From: an uncultured Oscillospiraceae bacterium
GTDB taxonomy: Bacteria > Bacillota > Clostridia > Oscillospirales > Acutalibacteraceae
Direction: 5' to 3'
Length of the DNA: 37,873 bases
Assembly: GCA_900543305.1 (NCBI GenBank)
Contig: UQQZ01000019.1
Location: 1 to 37,873 of the forward strand
Below the pieces are notes generated by a model that searched no databases, had not been told where the DNA came from, and was given only the letters and a program-made list of their open reading frames with translations. Numbering within the stretch: the stretch's first letter is position 1; every line of letters starts with the position of its first letter. Of the stretch, positions 37,804-37,873 are shown in pieces. The translations under genes were made by a program, and so were the position numbers.

Positions 37804-37873
37804 ATGGGCAAGCTGTTATTGACAGGTGTAGACGGAAATCTGGGCGGCCAGGCGGCCGATTACCTGCTGGAAT
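37804..37873 (+). CDS. NAD(P)-binding oxidoreductase, N-terminal fragment (3' truncated by window edge)
   Basis: Only 23 codons are visible. MGKLLLTGVDGNLGGQAADYLLE has the GxxGxxG pattern (GVDGNLG) of an NmrA-like or extended SDR Rossmann fold, as in quinone or flavin-reductase-like proteins. AAGGAGG lies 8 bases before the ATG. It lies downstream of the LysR gene and may be its target. Confidence 0.6.
   Translation, partial: MGKLLLTGVDGNLGGQAADYLLE

Overview
The window looks like chromosomal DNA from a spore-forming, low-to-mid GC Firmicute of class Clostridia, most likely an Oscillospiraceae-like gut anaerobe. The evidence is an alpha/beta-type small acid-soluble spore protein, a SpoVB-type flippase, a BofC-like membrane protein, a CIRCE-controlled hrcA-grpE-dnaK-dnaJ operon, strong AGGAGG-type ribosome binding sites and canonical sigma-A promoters. 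I see no rRNA, phage, IS element or CRISPR array. The genes are dense, and no gene-free gap exceeds about 260 bases.

Layout, left to right. (1) The 3' end of proS, then a two-gene operon of a Gfo/Idh/MocA oxidoreductase and a xylose-isomerase-like TIM barrel protein, closed by a terminator. (2) An ECF sigma factor overlapping a DUF4179-type membrane anti-sigma protein, with an ECF-like promoter in front. (3) prmA plus a GNAT acetyltransferase on the minus strand, divergent from a SpoVB-like flippase. (4) A two-gene minus-strand operon encoding a zinc-ribbon/pseudokinase/PASTA membrane protein and a WYL-domain regulator; its terminator lies inside the 3' end of the flippase gene. (5) A ribose-type sugar ABC transporter (lipoprotein, ATPase, permease) followed by fba, divergent from an SDR dehydrogenase of the D-mannonate oxidoreductase type and a small MGMT-like protein. 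(6) A P-loop protein, a NUDIX hydrolase, tRNA-Pro(GGG) and a tiny doubtful gene. (7) The aspartate-pathway operon: ACT regulator, hom, thrB, lysC. (8) A class A penicillin-binding protein with a PETPT-repeat tail, divergent from a BofC-like protein, then an SASP gene. (9) An Eis-like acetyltransferase, a glycerate kinase, and a MATE transporter with a clear palindromic operator. (10) The class I heat-shock operon. (11) A pentapeptide-repeat protein divergent from a LysR regulator, then the start of an NAD(P)-binding oxidoreductase gene.

Functional themes. The carbohydrate genes (regions 1 and 5) suggest uptake of a monosaccharide or its derivative, oxidation/isomerisation steps and entry into glycolysis at aldolase. 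Regions 2, 4 and 10 are envelope or stress sensing systems. The best candidate for an undescribed system is the pseudokinase-WYL pair in region 4: a membrane protein with two extracellular PASTA domains whose kinase-like domain has lost the VAIK lysine, the HRD aspartate and the DFG motif, co-transcribed with a ligand-sensing type transcription factor. The second is the Gfo/Idh plus TIM-barrel pair in region 1, whose family composition resembles known keto-sugar and glycoside-cleaving modules. All calls come from reading the sequence; no database search was run.
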